DNA of 45,611 nt from a bacterium (GTDB lineage: Bacteria; SZUA-79; Acidulodesulfobacterales; Acidulodesulfobacteraceae), in the NCBI GenBank assembly GCA_021850985.1, contig JAJZJX010000013.1, forward strand, positions 1 through 45,611, in the 5' to 3' direction. Both the position numbers and the translations under genes were made by a program. Below the pieces are notes generated by a model. The model saw nothing but the letters and a program-made list of their open reading frames with translations, ran no database searches and had not been told where the DNA came from. Position 1 is the stretch's first letter. Every line of letters starts with the position of its first letter. Below, piece by piece: positions 1 through 7,684 of this stretch.

Positions 1-249
1 ATTTCGGCGGGAAGCGGAAAATTCGGCGCATTCCTTGGTACCCTGTTATTTCCGTTCTTAATGGTCGCCTTTAAAGTTAAAGGAACATTCTTGATACTTG
101 CGGTAATTGCTATTTTAGGAGCGATACTTACCACGGTTGCTTTGCCGGAAACGAAAGAAATGTCGTTAAGAGAAGTTGCTCAAGAAGACAAATACTTAGA
201 TGAAGATAAAATATCGGTGCCGGATTCCGCAATACCTCATAAAGCTTAA
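1..249 (+). CDS. MFS sugar/phosphate-type transporter, C-terminal end (partial)
   Basis: The frame is open from base 1 to the stop at 249, so this is the last 82 residues of a protein that begins upstream of the window. It starts with a GK-FGAFLGT segment, the conserved glycine-rich end of transmembrane helix 10 in sugar-porter and phosphate:H+ symporter members of the major facilitator superfamily. A last hydrophobic helix follows, then the family signature LPETKEMSLRE at the end of helix 12, and an acidic cytoplasmic tail. It should be an inner-membrane proton-coupled transporter. The substrate cannot be told from this fragment; phosphate/organic-acid types (PHO84-like) and sugar types share these motifs. 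Confidence 0.8.
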   Translation: MSAGSGKFGAFLGTLLFPFLMVAFKVKGTFLILAVIAILGAILTTVALPETKEMSLREVAQEDKYLDEDKISVPDSAIPHKA

Positions 250-354
250 TTTTATATGATATAATTAATATATATAATAATATATGCTATATAAGCGTAA
301 GAAAATTATTAAAATAAATTATTAAAATTTAATTAAGTTAAGACGAATGAACGA

Positions 355-1071
355 ATGAAGTATTCAAAAGCGGATACGCATATTCATACAAGCTATAGCG
401 ACGGAAATAATTCGCCGGAAGATATCGTCGAGGCGGCGGCGGGTAAACTTAGCGTAATCGCCGTTACAGACCATAACAGGATTAAAGGCGCTTTTAAAGC
501 GAAAGAATATGCCTTAAAAAACAGTTTTCTTGAAGTTGACGTTATTATCGGCGAAGAGATATCTACTAAAAACGGTCATATAGTAGGTCTTTTTTTAGAA
601 AACAAGATAATACCCGGTAAGACGGCTCAGGAAACTATCGACGAAATACATTCGCAAGGGGGGCTGGCAATAGCCCCCCATCCTTATTATTTCGTTTCTT
701 ATGCGGAAAAAGGCTATCAGCCGGTCAGAAAACTTTTAAACGAGTTAGATTTCGATGCGATAGAAGTTATTAATAATTCCAGCACTTTTTCGGTTTTTTC
801 CAATGCGGCGGCTTCTTTGGCAAACGTCTCCATAGGGCTTCCCCAGCTCGGAGTAAGCGACGCCCACAGAAGCGATTTTATAGGCAAAGGCTATACCGGT
901 TTTTACGGAAAAACAGCCTTAGATTTAAGGTCGCAGATAAAAGAGAACAAAACCACCGCCCATTTCAACCGTTATTCCTTCCAAGAGTTTAAAATAAATA
1001 CCTTCCAGTCTGCAAAATCTTTTTATGTTTATTTCTTCGGAAATAAACATAGCGGCAAAGACGCTGCATAA
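355..1071 (+). CDS. PHP-domain metal-dependent phosphoesterase
   Basis: The 238-residue protein carries the ordered metal ligands of the PHP (polymerase and histidinol phosphatase) superfamily. HIHTSYSDG near residues 9-17 gives the HxH pair. TDHN follows at about 38-41, GEEIST at about 62-67, APHPYY at about 101-106 and SDAHR at about 166-170. PHP proteins of this size hydrolyse phosphate esters such as 3',5'-bisphosphonucleotides or other small phosphorylated substrates. The real substrate is not visible here. The ATG at 355 is the only usable start, because the ATG eight bases upstream meets a stop at once. No strong ribosome site precedes it. It seems to stand alone, with 105 bp upstream and more than 300 bp downstream. 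Confidence 0.85.
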   Translation: MKYSKADTHIHTSYSDGNNSPEDIVEAAAGKLSVIAVTDHNRIKGAFKAKEYALKNSFLEVDVIIGEEISTKNGHIVGLFLENKIIPGKTAQETIDEIHSQGGLAIAPHPYYFVSYAEKGYQPVRKLLNELDFDAIEVINNSSTFSVFSNAAASLANVSIGLPQLGVSDAHRSDFIGKGYTGFYGKTALDLRSQIKENKTTAHFNRYSFQEFKINTFQSAKSFYVYFFGNKHSGKDAA

Positions 1072-1233
1072 CTAAATGTTAAATGTAAGTTTAGCGCTCT
1101 TTTAATAATGCTCTTAGAGTAAATATCTGTTTAAAAATAATTATTTCGCTATAACACGACCTAAATATAAACCTTAATCTTGTAATAGAAAGTTTTTAGA
1201 TTTTTATTTTGTTCGGATACACAAAAATGTAAG

Positions 1234-1297
1234 AAAAAGGTGTCTGATTTTATTTTTATAAAATTCTCTTGCAAAAAAATTAATCTGACACCTTTTT
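1234..1297. repeat. Dispersed inverted-repeat element, copy 1 (GGTGTC...GACACC ends)
   Basis: This lies in the 325-bp gene-free stretch 1072-1396. The ends AAAAAGGTGTCTGATT and AATCTGACACCTTTTT form a stem with one internal mismatch around a short AT-rich loop. The same outer sequence bounds a 90-bp element at 9741-9830, so it is a dispersed family and not a private terminator. Its placement downstream of the PHP gene and the T-run at its right end would also let it act as a transcription terminator. REP-like elements mobilised by IS200-like (RAYT) transposases have this form, but no such transposase is present in the window. I see nothing else in the gap. Confidence 0.7.
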
Positions 1298-1396
1298 TTG
1301 CTATTGCAGGACTAAGGATAAATTATAAAAATTGAATAAATACAAAATATTTGATAAAGTAAAACTATTTTAAAAAATATATCTGGAGTTTCTTAA

Positions 1397-2734
1397 TTGA
1401 TATCTGAGAATAAAAGCTACCTTAATTGCGTTCACTGCGGAAAATGTCTGCCGGTCTGTCCTTCTTACAATATCGGTTACAACGAATTTTTAAGTCCGAG
1501 GGGCAGAGTGCGCATAGTTTTAACCGATTATGCCGACGGTATTCCTTTAAGAGCAGGTAAAGTTAGGGAATCTATGTCAGCCTGTCTTCTGTGCGGAAGA
1601 TGCGAACAGGTATGTCCGAACGATGTTAATATAGTAGAACTTGTCGCGAACGAAAAAATAAAACTGTATGAGTTTGCGAAAAAAAGTTTTTCTTCCGATA
1701 AATTGGCATTAAATATTCTTAAAAATAAAAGAGAAATTTTATTAAGAACCGCCTTAAAAATTGCAAATATTCCTTTCTTAAAAAAATTGTCCGGCAGAAA
1801 TTCTCCCATGCCGGAAGGCAAATCTTTTATCGGCAGCAGGGACCATATATTTAATGCCGATACAGCCGTTATGCTATCTCCGTCAGGCAACCACCCCGCC
1901 CTTCGGGCTCCCCTCCTTGAAAGGAGGGGAGTTAATGACGGTAAAAATATTTTTAAAGTCGGTTATTTCAGCGGATGTGTTTTTAACGGCGTATATCCGC
2001 AGATATCTATAGATACCGTAGCCTCCTTGACTAAAAACGGAGTCGAAGTCTTTGTGCCCAAAATGCAGGGATGCTGCGGTCTGCCTTTTATATCGAGCGG
2101 CGACTTAAAGTCGTTTAAAGAGCTTGCCGTCAATAACGCTTTGTCTTTTAAAGGCAAAAAATTAGATTATATAGTAACGTCATGCGCTTCTTGTTCCTAT
2201 TCTATAAATAAGCTTTATCCCAAGTATTTTAACGAAAACGACGAAAATTTAGCCGAAATTTTGGATTTTTCAAAAAAATTAACCGGCATCTGGTCTTTTT
2301 TTAACGAACTCAAAAAGCACGGTATAGAGATAAAAAAAGGAAAATTGGATAATGAAACCGAAGCGGTATTCCATATTCCGTGCCATCTTTCAAATATGCC
2401 TGATTTTAAACCGGCTTCGACTTATGAAAAATTAATAGGGGAACCCGGTTTAATTGCGGATAATATTGCAGGGTTAAAATTAAAGCCGTTAAAATATAAC
2501 TATTGCTGCGGCAATGGCGGAATGTTTAACGTCAGGCATTACGATTTATCCAAAAAAATTACGAAACGAAAATTTGAAGAGATTAAAGAAGCGGCTCCGC
2601 AGGAAATATTAACGTCGTGCTCAGGATGTATGTTTTCTTTAAAAGATCAGGGCGGAATTTTAAAGCATAGCCAAGCTATTCCCGTAAGCCATTTAATAAG
2701 TATTTATGCACGCAGTTTAACCGTCGAAAAATAA
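1397..2734 (+). CDS. GlcF/LutA-like iron-sulfur oxidoreductase subunit (two 4Fe-4S, two CCG domains)
   Basis: This 445-residue protein has the layout of glycolate/lactate oxidase iron-sulfur subunits. It opens with two ferredoxin-type clusters, CVHCGKCLPVCP at about 11-22 and CLLCGRCEQVCP at about 63-74. Two cysteine-rich CCG domains follow, containing GCCGLPF at about 220, a SCASC motif, HIPCHL, YCCGNGGM at about 373 and a final SCSGC. CCG domains bind unusual Fe-S clusters and pass electrons between a flavin dehydrogenase and a quinone or heterodisulfide-like partner. No flavin subunit (GlcD) lies next to it. The start is TTG at 1397, set by a GGAG ribosome site at 1385-1388. A palindromic repeat is translated in frame at about residues 165-181 (bases 1890-1938), between the cluster domain and the first CCG domain. 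Confidence 0.85.
   Translation: MISENKSYLNCVHCGKCLPVCPSYNIGYNEFLSPRGRVRIVLTDYADGIPLRAGKVRESMSACLLCGRCEQVCPNDVNIVELVANEKIKLYEFAKKSFSSDKLALNILKNKREILLRTALKIANIPFLKKLSGRNSPMPEGKSFIGSRDHIFNADTAVMLSPSGNHPALRAPLLERRGVNDGKNIFKVGYFSGCVFNGVYPQISIDTVASLTKNGVEVFVPKMQGCCGLPFISSGDLKSFKELAVNNALSFKGKKLDYIVTSCASCSYSINKLYPKYFNENDENLAEILDFSKKLTGIWSFFNELKKHGIEIKKGKLDNETEAVFHIPCHLSNMPDFKPASTYEKLIGEPGLIADNIAGLKLKPLKYNYCCGNGGMFNVRHYDLSKKITKRKFEEIKEAAPQEILTSCSGCMFSLKDQGGILKHSQAIPVSHLISIYARSLTVEK
1890..1938. repeat. Palindromic repeat inserted in frame in the GlcF-like gene
   Basis: Two hairpins sit side by side inside the coding region. GCCC-TTC-GGGC lies at 1898-1908. A perfect 10-bp stem, TCCCCTCCTT/AAGGAGGGGA with a 2-base loop, lies at 1909-1930. 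The stretch is much richer in G+C than the gene around it and is read in frame as a linker around NHPALRAPLLERRG. A CCCTCCTT-GA-AAGGAGGGG core is a familiar dispersed palindrome in many bacterial genomes. I infer an insertion that kept the reading frame. Confidence 0.7.
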
Positions 2735-2810
2735 TTTTGTGCTGCAGCCCTCCTATAATTCAGATATCTACAGGCTCTATGCATTTAAGTCTGCAGGGAG
2801 AAAAATGATT

Positions 2811-3749
2811 TTATTGCTGCGGCAAAGGAAAATGGCGCGGATTAATCAGCATAGTTACGGCATCTTTCGCCTTTTTTATCTCTACGGGGAGCGTGCCTGC
2901 AAGTTCCCCGTCGCACTGATAATATATTAATTTATCCGTAGAATCGTTCTGCGAAGTTATAATTACCCCAGCTTCTTTTGTATAAAAATCGGGATTGTTT
3001 GAATATTTTTTATAAAATATCAATGATTTTAATATAGAAAAAATTACGTCTGCAGTTCCGTCGGCATTTTTTACCGTCCTTATATGAAATTTATCGTCTA
3101 AAGGCGAATTATTCGGAAATATTTTAAAAGGGCCCCCGTAATAGCGTATATTTGAAACGACAATTTCTTTAGCGCAGGTAATTTTTTCATTATTTTTTTC
3201 CATATATAAATCGTAAAATTTATATTTTTTCGTCACTTTTATTATGTTTAAAATATAACTTATATATTTCGAAGAATTATTATACATTCTCCTTTTGCTT
3301 TTCTTGATTTTTTCTTCCATGTTTTTAACAACGAAAGCATCAAGTCCAATGCCGGTCATGGCGAAAAAAAATCTTTCGTTTGCACGCCCTAAACCTATTT
3401 TGACGGGTTTATATATGTTTAGGATTTCAGGAAGAGCTTTTTTTAAAGAATGCGGAGTTTTATTTTCCATTGCAAAAAGATTAACCGTGCCCATAGGTAA
3501 ATGAGCTATAGGAATTTCCGAATATACCAGGGTGTTTATAACGTAGTTTAAACTTCCGTCTCCGCCTGCTACTAGAACCGCATCGTAAGAGTTTTCGATG
3601 CTTTCTTTTTCTACCGAGGTTTCCAATATATTCAGGGTATCTGCCGAAATATTTTTAAGGTTAAAAAAACTTAATATGTAAGATAGTTTTTTTTCCGAAA
3701 AACGGCCGGATTTCGGATTATAAATAATTAATACTTTTTTGAAATTCAT
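2811..3749 (-). CDS. Diacylglycerol kinase/YegS-type lipid kinase
   Basis: The 312-residue protein starts with a beta-strand and the nucleotide-binding segment YNPKSGR at about 10-16. The DAG-kinase catalytic-domain signature GGDGSLNYVIN follows at about 62-72, where GGDG contacts ATP, and then a HLPMGTVNLFA strand at about 89-99. The C-terminal half is the beta-sandwich expected for this family, with the FDGE-like element here reading CDGELAG near 285. These enzymes phosphorylate diacylglycerol, phosphatidylglycerol or other lipids at the inner membrane. Usual length is 290-320 residues, so it is complete. It is transcribed toward the GlcF-like gene and ends 76 bp from it. A short ORF on the plus strand over its end is a shadow. 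Confidence 0.85.
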   Translation of the reverse strand: MNFKKVLIIYNPKSGRFSEKKLSYILSFFNLKNISADTLNILETSVEKESIENSYDAVLVAGGDGSLNYVINTLVYSEIPIAHLPMGTVNLFAMENKTPHSLKKALPEILNIYKPVKIGLGRANERFFFAMTGIGLDAFVVKNMEEKIKKSKRRMYNNSSKYISYILNIIKVTKKYKFYDLYMEKNNEKITCAKEIVVSNIRYYGGPFKIFPNNSPLDDKFHIRTVKNADGTADVIFSILKSLIFYKKYSNNPDFYTKEAGVIITSQNDSTDKLIYYQCDGELAGTLPVEIKKAKDAVTMLINPRHFPLPQQ

Positions 3750-3798
3750 ATTGTTTAATTTTATTAAATGTATAGATTATTTGCAACGGTTCAATGAT

Positions 3799-3829
3799 CA
3801 ATTTGTGACGATTCCAGAATTAAATTCTG
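3799..3829. repeat. Small hairpin, GAATTNAATTC type, copy 1
   Basis: The divergent 194-bp spacer between the lipid kinase and the activase-like gene holds a 13-mer beginning CAATTTGTGACG. A CAGAATT/AATTCTG stem with a single-base loop follows at 3815-3829. The same 13-mer followed by a GAATTGAATTC palindrome recurs at 9689-9720. Function is unknown; it may be a degenerate member of a dispersed hairpin family. Confidence 0.4.
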
Positions 3830-3943
3830 TCATTGTATTTGCAAATTTGACTTTATTACAATGCTCTATTATAATGTAAATGAGTAAAAGTAATAAAAAT
3901 ACAACTAAATATAACGGTTAAAGATATTCAATTCGGAGTTTGT

Positions 3944-5173
3944 ATGCACCATACCAATACCAATATTTTTGATAAAAAAGTGTATATACCGTATATGTCG
4001 GATGCGGCATACGCTTTAAGCGCCGCATTTAGAAGATGCGGAGTAGATTCCGCGGTTATGGACGAACCGGACGAGTCCACTCTTGATTTCGGACTTAAGT
4101 TTACTAACGGAAACGAATGTATGCCTTGTTTCGTTACTACCGGAGATATTATTAAAGTTATAGAAAAACCAGATTTCGACGCAAAGAAATCGGCTTTTTT
4201 TATGCCGACTTCGCCTGGACCGTGTAAATTCGGCCAATATAACAGATTGCACGAGATGGTTCTCGATAATCTCGGCTATACGGACGTCGAATTCGTCGTT
4301 CCCAGCGCTAAAAAATCTTATACGGATTTTATAGGCGACAAAGCTACGCTCTTTAGAAGGGTCGCATGGCAGGGCTGCGTAGCCGTAGATACTCTTGAAA
4401 AAGCTTTGTATAGGGTGAGACCTTATGAGATTACAAAAGGCGATGCGGTTTCCGTTTATAGGGAATGTATAAATATTGTAGTAGAGGCAACCGAGAAAGG
4501 CAGAGACATTTACGATACTATGGCGGTATGCGCCAAAAAATTCGAAAGGATCCCAAGAAAAGACGAAGACAGGCCTCTCATAGGTATAGTCGGCGAAATA
4601 TTTTTAAGGCTTAACAAGTTTACCAACAATTTTACGATAGAAAAGGTTGAAGCTCTCGGAGGCGAAGTTTCGGTAGTCCCGACGTATAAATGGATAACTT
4701 TTACTACCTACGAATATGCCGTAAACGCTTTAAGAAGCAGGAAAGTAAAAGATATTTTTTTAAGTTTTTTAGTTAATTATTACCAGAGAAAAGACGAAAC
4801 CGGCATGTTTAAACCTTTCAAAAAACTGCTGAGAAACCATAAAGAAACCAGCATAAAAGATATACTTTCTTATTCAAGAAAATACCTTGATTTGTCGCTT
4901 GGAGGCGAAGCCATTCTTACCGTGGGAGAATCGGTAGATTTTGCAAAAAAAGGATATTCAGGCGTAATAAGCATTCATCCTTTTCATTGTATGCCGGGTT
5001 CCATAGTTCAGATAGTATCTAAAAAATTTAGAGAAGACCTTAATAATTTTCCGTGGATAAATTTATGGTTCGACGGACAGGAAAGTACTAATTTAATGCT
5101 AAGGCTTGAAGCATTTATGCATCAGGCAAGACAGTGGAAGGGGGTCAAAAATGAATTGCAGGAAGCCGCATAA
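3944..5173 (+). CDS. Acyl-CoA dehydratase activase-related protein (DUF2229/HgdB-like component)
   Basis: The 409-residue protein looks like the C-terminal, cysteine-bearing part of the large CoA-dehydratase activase-like proteins (DUF2229 and the 2-hydroxyglutaryl-CoA dehydratase D-component). Key features are NECMPC at about 51-56, a TSPGPCKFGQY segment at about 85-95, a GIVGEIFLRLN strand-turn at about 213-223, and HPFHCMPG at about 345-352. These positions supply cysteines for a 4Fe-4S cluster. In most deltaproteobacteria this region is fused to ATPase (BadF/HgdC) domains in a protein of more than 1000 residues; here it stands alone. Members of this group are common in anaerobes, and most have no tested function. 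The start at 3944 has a GGAG ribosome site 8 bases upstream. It overlaps the protease gene by 23 bases. Confidence 0.7.
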   Translation: MHHTNTNIFDKKVYIPYMSDAAYALSAAFRRCGVDSAVMDEPDESTLDFGLKFTNGNECMPCFVTTGDIIKVIEKPDFDAKKSAFFMPTSPGPCKFGQYNRLHEMVLDNLGYTDVEFVVPSAKKSYTDFIGDKATLFRRVAWQGCVAVDTLEKALYRVRPYEITKGDAVSVYRECINIVVEATEKGRDIYDTMAVCAKKFERIPRKDEDRPLIGIVGEIFLRLNKFTNNFTIEKVEALGGEVSVVPTYKWITFTTYEYAVNALRSRKVKDIFLSFLVNYYQRKDETGMFKPFKKLLRNHKETSIKDILSYSRKYLDLSLGGEAILTVGESVDFAKKGYSGVISIHPFHCMPGSIVQIVSKKFREDLNNFPWINLWFDGQESTNLMLRLEAFMHQARQWKGVKNELQEAA

Positions 5174-6260
5174 ATTTAATAAATTATTGTTAGTTTTTTT
5201 ATTATCCTTAATTTTAAATTTATGTATAAGCGGAAGTTTTTTAGTCAAATACGCAATAGCATATAATTCAGACAGTTCTACGGTCGAGCGCATTTTCAAC
5301 GGAATTAAATCCGGTGTCGTTCATATAGAAGTTTTAGGCTATGCACGGCTTAAAAACGGTGCTATTATGCCGGAAGAAGATATAGGCACAGGATTTTTTA
5401 TAAACAAAAACGGCGATATACTTACCAATTTTCATGTTATAGGCAATGCGGGCAAGATATTTATCAGTTTTCTTAAATATAAAAATATAAGGGCAAGCAT
5501 CGTAGGAACCGACCCTATGTCGGATATTGCGGTTATACATATAAATCCGGCCGGTAAAATTATAAATCCTTTAACTTTAGGCGATTCAAACGATCTTAGG
5601 GTAGGCGAAAGAGTAATTGCGGTTGGTAATCCGTATAATCTTTATCAGACCGTTACGACCGGAATCGTCAGCGGCTTAAAACGGTCTTTGTTCTTTCCTT
5701 CGGCAAGATTTTACGGGAATATAATTCAGACCGATGCAGCTATTAACCCGGGAAATTCAGGAGGACCGCTCGTAGATTACAGAGGACGCGTTATAGGTAT
5801 AAACACGGCAAAACTCGCTAACAACGCCCAGAATATAGGCTTTGCCATTCCTATCGACCTTGCTAAAAGAGATATACCTGAATTAATAAAGTTTGGCAGA
5901 GTTATCCGCCCTTGGCTTGGAATTGAAGCTATAAAGTTAACTAAAAGCGTTGCTATTCTGCTAGGTATAAAACATGTCGATAAAGGATTGCTTATCGAAA
6001 AAGTATTTCCTAACAGCCCGGCTTCTATAGCAGGTTTGGTTGCGGGCAATAAAATTATAGCCATGAAAAACATTAATTATATAATAGGCGGGGACATAAT
6101 AACAAGATTGAACGGCAGAAAAGTCTATTCTTTTTCGCGTCTCGAAGAACTTATAAGTTCATTCCTGCCGGGGCAGATTATTACGCTTAAAATTCACAAA
6201 GGAAATACGGTTAAATTTGTTAAAGTCAGATTATCGAGCGTACCTTCGGGTTTATCCTGA
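5151..6260 (+). CDS. HtrA/DegP-type serine protease with PDZ domain
   Basis: This is a secreted trypsin-like quality-control protease. An N-terminal basic region and hydrophobic helix (KLLLVFLLSLILNL) act as a signal peptide or membrane anchor. The catalytic triad is visible: His in LTNFHVIG, Asp in DPMSDIAVI and Ser in NPGNSGGPLVD. A single C-terminal PDZ domain follows (LLIEKVFPNSPASIAGL...GDIITRLNGRKV). I chose ATG 5151, giving 369 residues, over the longer frame from 5106. It has a purine-rich GGAAGGGGG ribosome site at 5137-5144 and puts the hydrophobic segment at the N-terminus. The 23-base overlap with the upstream activase-like gene suggests translational coupling. The pairing looks unusual, as the two products should act in different compartments. 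Confidence 0.85.
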   Translation: MNCRKPHKFNKLLLVFLLSLILNLCISGSFLVKYAIAYNSDSSTVERIFNGIKSGVVHIEVLGYARLKNGAIMPEEDIGTGFFINKNGDILTNFHVIGNAGKIFISFLKYKNIRASIVGTDPMSDIAVIHINPAGKIINPLTLGDSNDLRVGERVIAVGNPYNLYQTVTTGIVSGLKRSLFFPSARFYGNIIQTDAAINPGNSGGPLVDYRGRVIGINTAKLANNAQNIGFAIPIDLAKRDIPELIKFGRVIRPWLGIEAIKLTKSVAILLGIKHVDKGLLIEKVFPNSPASIAGLVAGNKIIAMKNINYIIGGDIITRLNGRKVYSFSRLEELISSFLPGQIITLKIHKGNTVKFVKVRLSSVPSGLS

Positions 6261-6287
6261 TACATAAATAAAATAGAGGTTTAGTTA

Positions 6288-6923
6288 ATGTTTTTGACTG
6301 AAAAGAAAGATATACAAGAAATAGACGAAGCTTTAAAGAAATATAAAAAAATCGGCGTCGTGGGCTGTGCTTCCTGCGCCTCGGTCTGCCTTACGGGCGG
6401 CAGCAGGGAAGTGAAGGAAATGAAAAAACACTTAGAGGCTTCGGGAAAAGAGGTTACGTTTACTATATCGATCGACGAACCGTGCGATAAAAGAGTATTG
6501 AAAGAAGATATACGTTTCGTAGAAGACGAGCTTAAAGAAACCGAAGCAGTAGTCGTTTTATCCTGCGGAACGGGCGTGCAGACGATAGGAGAGTTCACGC
6601 AAAAGAAGGTAATTTCGGGAACGGACAGCAAGTATATAGCGCAGACTGAACACATAGGAGAATATTACGCTTTATGCGGTGGATGCGACGTATGCAGATT
6701 GAATTTTACCGGAGGAGTCTGCACCGTTACTTTATGTCCGAAAGGCCTTCTAAACGGTCCTTGCGAAGGGCATAACGGCAATAATTGCGAAGTTTTCGAA
6801 GACAAAGAGTGCGTATTCGTAAAATCTTACGAGATGCTGAAAAAATATTCCGAAGAAGACAATCTTAATAAAATTTTTGAACCCAGAGATTACGGACATT
6901 CTGCTGCAAGAACAAAAATTTAA
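6288..6923 (+). CDS. metV: MetV-type methylenetetrahydrofolate reductase C-terminal/zinc protein
   Basis: The 211-residue protein has the cysteine pattern of the MTHFR C-terminal-like family (MetV). GCASCASVCLTGG is at about 25-37, VLSCGTGVQ near 86, LCGGCDVC near 127, and a second cluster TLCPKGLLNGPCEGHNG follows. In acetogens and many anaerobes MetV forms a complex with MetF and helps pass electrons to methylene-tetrahydrofolate. The gene lies 24 bp upstream of the metF-like gene on the same strand, which supports that role. A GAGG ribosome site precedes ATG 6288. The family is also found next to heterodisulfide reductase genes, but none is visible here. Confidence 0.8.
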   Translation: MFLTEKKDIQEIDEALKKYKKIGVVGCASCASVCLTGGSREVKEMKKHLEASGKEVTFTISIDEPCDKRVLKEDIRFVEDELKETEAVVVLSCGTGVQTIGEFTQKKVISGTDSKYIAQTEHIGEYYALCGGCDVCRLNFTGGVCTVTLCPKGLLNGPCEGHNGNNCEVFEDKECVFVKSYEMLKKYSEEDNLNKIFEPRDYGHSAARTKI

Positions 6924-6947
6924 TTTATCTGAAATATAAATATACGT

Positions 6948-7667
6948 ATGCAAATTATACCGCAAATTGAAACTCCGGTAAGCAAAAACTACTCCGTTTT
7001 TGAAGAAAATTTAATTAAATTATTAAACGCTATCAAAAACAATACTCAAAACAATACGGGGACGTATAATTCCTTACCTCAGATAATTATAGAACAAAAT
7101 TTCGGTTTTAACGCTTTATTATTATGCAGGGATTTAAAAGAAAAACATAAAATTAAAACCGCATACGCTTTTAACATGAGAGATAAAAACAGGATATCTC
7201 TTTTATCCGATTTAATTACGCTTAAGCAGATCGGCTTAAAAGACATAATAGTTTTTGAAGGAGTTCATCCGTTAAAAACCGAATTTAAATCGGCAAAACC
7301 CGTTTACGATATCGATATACTCGGACTCGGTTTAATGTTAAAAAGAGGACTGATGAACGATATTCAGGCAGATTTATTTAATTTTGGAGCGGTAATAGGA
7401 TCATCCGCCCCGGTCGATTTTTTAAAGGCAAAAAAACTTATAGATATAGGAGCGGATAGTTTTTTTATTAATTACGGCGGAGTAAATCCGGACGAAAGCA
7501 TGATAAAATATATAAAGTCAAAAAATAAAAAATTGTTTTTAAACGTTAAAGAATTAAGCATAAAAGGTTCTTTAAACGATTTTATCAAATCGATAGACAA
7601 TTTCGGTTTTGACGGCGTTATAATTAAAATTACGGACGAAAATTTAAATGTTTTTACCCGAAAATAA
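6948..7667 (+). CDS. metF: Methylenetetrahydrofolate reductase, MetF-like (short)
   Basis: The product would reduce 5,10-methylene-tetrahydrofolate to 5-methyl-tetrahydrofolate, feeding methionine synthesis or a Wood-Ljungdahl-type methyl branch. The family segment MRDKNRISLLSDLITLKQIG at about 76-95 matches the RDRNR...SDLLGL helix of MTHFRs. The LKDIIVFEG strand follows, and later GADSFFINYGGVNP. At 239 residues it is shorter than the usual 280-300, with a divergent N-terminus and loss at the C-terminus, so identification is moderate. It sits between metV and iorA with gaps of 24 and 17 bp, so the four genes metV-metF-iorA-iorB probably form one operon. Confidence 0.7.
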   Translation: MQIIPQIETPVSKNYSVFEENLIKLLNAIKNNTQNNTGTYNSLPQIIIEQNFGFNALLLCRDLKEKHKIKTAYAFNMRDKNRISLLSDLITLKQIGLKDIIVFEGVHPLKTEFKSAKPVYDIDILGLGLMLKRGLMNDIQADLFNFGAVIGSSAPVDFLKAKKLIDIGADSFFINYGGVNPDESMIKYIKSKNKKLFLNVKELSIKGSLNDFIKSIDNFGFDGVIIKITDENLNVFTRK

Positions 7668-7684
7668 AGAAAGAATTAGAAAAA

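Noticed and set aside
2739-2930. 63-residue ORF downstream of the GlcF-like gene
   Set aside because: It starts with GTG, overlaps the end of the lipid kinase gene on the other strand and shows no domain or ribosome site.
5106-5150. Longer start for the HtrA-like protease
   Set aside because: It puts polar residues before the signal helix and lacks a ribosome site, while ATG 5151 has a strong one.
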